From: Hirudinaria manillensis
Taxonomy: Eukaryota; Annelida; Clitellata; Hirudinida; Hirudinidae
Assembly (NCBI GenBank): GCA_034509925.1
Contig: CM067527.1
Location: forward strand, 5,328,501-5,392,500
Length of the DNA: 64,000 nt
Direction of reading: 5' to 3'
A program made the translations under genes and the position numbers. Each line of letters begins with the position of its first letter. The first letter of the stretch is position 1. Below the pieces are notes generated by a model. It was not told the DNA's origin and made no database searches. It saw only the letters and a program-made list of their open reading frames with translations. Below, in pieces: positions 60,701-64,000 of the stretch.

Positions 60701-62307
60701 GAATGAGGGGCGCCCCGCCTCTCGGAGGCTTTCCGGGCATGGAGAGGGGCCAATCCGAAGGCCACGATTTTTATCTCCCCAAACCGTCTCCCTACTGTAA
60801 CCAGCAGAATAGTAGCAATATTGTCATGAACTACATGGATGATATGAGTAGCAGAAGTAGCAATTTTGGTGCTCTGCCTCTAATGAATAAGGGCATGGAA
60901 AATGAAATGGCTTCTAGTTCAGATGACGAATGGGCTACGTATCAGCACATGAAGCCCTCCGTTTTGCACGGCTCGATGGCCGAGAATCCTCCGCTCGGGG
61001 AAAGGAACTTGGTCGAGGACGTAGAGGCTCGCAAAAACGAAGAGGATGCGAAGCCGGACGCCGTTTCCGAGCCCAAATCGTTCGACGGATTGGTGACCGG
61101 CGAACTCGCTCGTAAGAAGGATTTCGATGATCTCAAGCAGGAGGTAGAAAGCGGAATGGAAAATGAAATCAATGTCGAGGAGAATAAGGGAGAAACAAAT
61201 GGCAGCTCAGATACTAATCTTTTTGAAAGGAAGGAAAAAGCTAATGAGATATTTGATAATGTGGGAGAGGGCAGCAATGATGATGGTGATGATGAGGAGA
61301 ACAATGATCAGAGGAACTCAGAAGGGGATGACCAAACTAGAAATCACAAGGACGAGACCAGTCAAGAGTGTTTGAGTAAAACCGATAACGACGAGAGCAG
61401 GCCGTCTGCAGACGACGTGGAAAAGGTCGACGAAGCTTCGAACGAGGGCAACAAGAACGTTCCTGAAGCTTACGGCTCCCCGGTAGCTGGAACTGACAAA
61501 CTCGATAAGTCATTAGAGGAGAATAATTCAGAATCGGCATGGAAGGAGAGGGATGGTCAGAACAGCAATATGTGCTGGGAATCGACTCACCAGTCTCACT
61601 CCGAGATAGATTCTCTCCACGGCCAGTCCAAAGGTTGGCCGAGAGTTTTGGACGCCTCTCTCACCGAGTCCCATCAGTCGGCTTCTAACGAAAACCACAA
61701 GAACATGAACCTCTTTGAGTCGACGGAAGGAGGCTCGCCGGGAGGCGGATTCGATCGGCCCGAATCCTACGATAAGATGCGAGGTTCGGAAAGGTCCTCT
61801 TTCGGGTCTTCCGATTACCAACTGCCGAACGATTACTCCTCTCGTCATCCTCTCTTGAACGAAAACTACTGTTTCGGTCCCACGGCCACGGCCGCTCTGC
61901 CCTACGGGAACGTTTACAACTTTTCGAGCAACGTGAGACGTGCCGGCGGCTGTCTCGACGCCTTCGGGGGTCCCCTCTTTCCCGACAGGTACATCAGAGG
62001 AGACGACCACGATTACAGAGACCCCTCTTCCCTGCGATACAATTCTTTTCTCCATTCTTCTCCCTACCCCTACGACCCTCGACATTATCCCGACAACCCG
62101 GTCATGCCTCCGGGATCGTACGATTTTGCCTATCCTGCTGGTCCCCTTCCTCCTTTTCCTCCCCCTCCTCCGTCGTTTAGTCTCACCAGACCGTGGACGG
62201 GGGAGTTCGAACCCGTTTCGGGCAACGAACCGCCGAAGCCGCCCGGTGCGAGTCGCCTGTACCAGTCCTCGTACGGTCAGCCGAGCTCCTTGAATCGCTA
62301 CTTCTGA
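57743..62307 (+). CDS. Multi-C2H2 zinc-finger protein with AT-hook-like motif
   Basis: Three coding exons: 57743-58863 (5' UTR part from acceptor AAATTGCAG at 57701), 59184-59998, 60116-62307 (TGA); 1,375 residues. The first finger is split by the first intron (CSHCNFGAGKKGQLRKHMSM). It is followed by CAHC, CPVCHKEFKFL, CDFESCCTTF, CRHPDCSMQF, CDWPNCGKAF and CDKCASSYRQ fingers; the last two are joined by the linker TDEKPYK. RPGRKRKN, an AT-hook-like basic patch, follows at once. Flanks are long, polar and disordered: Asp/Glu-rich, then proline- and tyrosine-rich (FPPPPPSFS). Probably a nuclear DNA-binding regulator. I cannot name an orthologue. Codons in exon 3 are clearly GC-richer than surrounding DNA. 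Confidence 0.9.
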
Positions 62308-62733
62308 GTTTAATAGAGTGGCAAAAACTTTTCTTAGGCTAGAATAACAAGTGCTACAAAGGAGTTTGTCGTGCCAGACGTGTGCAATGTTTTCGTTCGT
62401 GTGACGTGCTCGTGTCCGTGCGTGCGTGGTCGACGTGTTTTAGTTGTTTCTTGGTAGGCATTATTTGTTCGTTTGATCACTTCCTTTATTTTTTAAACGA
62501 TCAAGAGTGTTTTTGGTTTTTTTAATTTTTTATTTTTGTTTATTTTGTTTGTCCCGGGAATCATTTGAATGCCTCTCGATATCCATCGAGGAATTCTTGA
62601 CATTTCAGCTTCTTTGTAAAGGCCACAGATGCTTTCAACTTCATACCTTATTTCTGCTCAGTCCCCTGAAGGTTGCATCTTCGTCCCTATATGGGGTTTT
62701 TTTGGTTGAGTTTCACTCTCGTTGTTTCGTGAC

Positions 62734-62739
62734 AATAAA
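62734..62739 (+). terminator. Candidate poly(A) signal of the zinc-finger gene
   Basis: AATAAA about 430 nt after the stop codon, in T-rich 3' UTR-like sequence. The UTR may extend further. Confidence 0.4.
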
Positions 62740-62759
62740 CGTGAGAGGGTAATATCACA

Positions 62760-64000
62760 AATGCCTGGAAAGTTTATAAATCTGCATCGGTAAACGGGTA
62801 ATATCGGCAGAAGTGAACAAGTGTACTGATGCGTTCCTTTCTATCGTTGCGTCGGTGTTGTTGCATATTCCTGAGAAGTCATCATCACTACTGCTATTAA
62901 AACGTTATCATCACGACGGGTGTCGTTGCAAATCGGCATCATTATCACCGTCGTCATTGTCGTCATCTGTACAGTTGCTTGTTGTTGTGAAATTGTGAAG
63001 GCCAAGCTGCACGTGCGTACAATTTGTTGAATCTTTTATTTTCTTCCTTTCTAATTTCAGTTGTTTTTGTTTTCAAAACATTTAAAATCATTATTGTCAA
63101 TAATTATTGAGAAGAAGGATCATTTCATTGTTGCTTTTATCTTTAATTTTCCGTGGAGGTCGACGATCGCGGTCTGAAATTAAGTTCGTGAGGACGAGGT
63201 TTACGAAACGCTCCCCTTTTTAGTGCTCTCTCGAACTCTTCGCTGCCGCTCTCGGGCCGACTAACCAATATCGTCGGCTTAGATATTACTCTTGCTATTA
63301 ATTGTGACGTCGCCGGTGCCTGTCCGGCGACGCAAAGTTTTGAGATTAAGCGAGCCGCGACGCTCCTCGTCCGAGCGGATTCGCCGAGCGATTCCCGCCG
63401 ACGACCGGCGAGCAAAGTACTTTCGTTTGGCTTCGTTTCACGTGTGCCGGTCGTTCGGTTCGTCGTTCGTTTGTCGTTTCTTGTTTTCTGATGAGATTAT
63501 CTCGCATACTCATTTGCAAAGTCGTCGTTTCTGTTCTTCATACAATCAGATGATGATGATGATGACGACGACGATGATGATATTGCCTCTCTATGAGTTA
63601 TACTATATTTTTACTTATATTTCATAAGTTAAACATTCGTCGCTTACTCACTCATTCACAGTATTGGTCGCCTTAGACCGCGCCAATTTTTCTTTTTAAG
63701 TTTATCGGTCTATTCACGATTTTGTCTCCTGCCGAAAGCTTAAGGTGGTTTCTAGTCCCAGAACTCGTATTTAAATATCTTCTACGTGCATGTATTTCTC
63801 CACGTTTATATTATATACACGCACGCCACGGTTCGTGGACGGCATCGCCTCGAAGAGTCGTTTCGGAAGGCGTTCCTCCCTGCAGACGTCTTTCAAAGAG
63901 GACAGGAGGGTGACGGTGACAGTCGGCGATGACGACGGTGATGATAATGATGAGTCAGTCTGTTGTTCAGTTTTGCCTTTGAACAAAATTTTCGTGCAGA
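62760..64000. other. Unassigned DNA with a CpG-rich block (about 63150-63450)
   Basis: Frames here are short and in several registers. The block is rich in CG (for example GTCCGGCGACG, GAGCGGATTCGCCGAGCG), unlike the AT-rich surroundings. It may be extended 3' UTR or a promoter of the next gene. A GAT microsatellite lies at about 63552-63580. Confidence 0.4.

Noticed and set aside
60424..62085. Minus-strand frames opposite the zinc-finger exon 3
   Set aside because: Shadows of the plus-strand coding exon; no splice sites or domains.

Overview
The window is animal nuclear DNA: AT-rich, with short spliceosomal exons joined by consistent GT-AG junctions, many microsatellites and no operons. The gene set (huntingtin, ECSIT, CHCHD4/Mia40, a Zasp-type PDZ protein, a spectraplakin, a multi-C2H2 zinc-finger protein) fits a bilaterian. 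The compact introns and the huntingtin lacking polyglutamine argue for an invertebrate. I cannot place the phylum from sequence alone.

Layout. 1-9.6 kb, minus: part of a spectraplakin-like gene (plectin-type repeats, then spectrin-type helices), running off the left edge, with a probable internal promoter near 5.4 kb. 9.6-12.9 kb: non-coding, with a 130-bp tandem duplication. 12.9-18.7 kb, minus: exons of one or two unrecognised genes, a 400-bp (TAATA)n tract and a palindromic RFX X-box-like site. 20.1-25.7 kb, minus: Zasp/PDLIM-type gene with a PDZ domain, a ZM-like motif and three tandem motif exons, but no LIM domain before its stop; one intron carries about 500 bp of (CCAT)n. 26.7-28.5 kb, minus: complete ECSIT. 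29.6-52.2 kb, minus: a complete huntingtin gene, which I resolve into 59 coding exons (about 2,966 codons after discounting one frame-disrupting base). 54.0-54.9 kb, minus: complete CHCHD4. 55.4-55.9 kb, minus: last exons of an unrecognised gene. 57.7-62.3 kb, plus: a 1,375-residue C2H2 zinc-finger protein in three coding exons. 62.3-64 kb: its 3' UTR and a CpG-rich block.

The genes do not form one pathway. ECSIT (complex I assembly) and CHCHD4 (intermembrane-space import) are mitochondrial. Zasp and spectraplakin are cytoskeletal. Huntingtin is a HEAT-repeat scaffold.

Most interesting region: the 5' end of huntingtin. Exon 1 encodes a well conserved N17 helix with no polyQ or polyP after it. 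A roughly 108-bp, ~95% identical copy of exon 1 plus leader lies in intron 3 and directly abuts a 29-bp-arm inverted repeat. Intron 1 carries seven copies of a 39-bp repeat. An apparent +1 frameshift sits in exon 23, and a TA-flanked MITE lies in intron 15.
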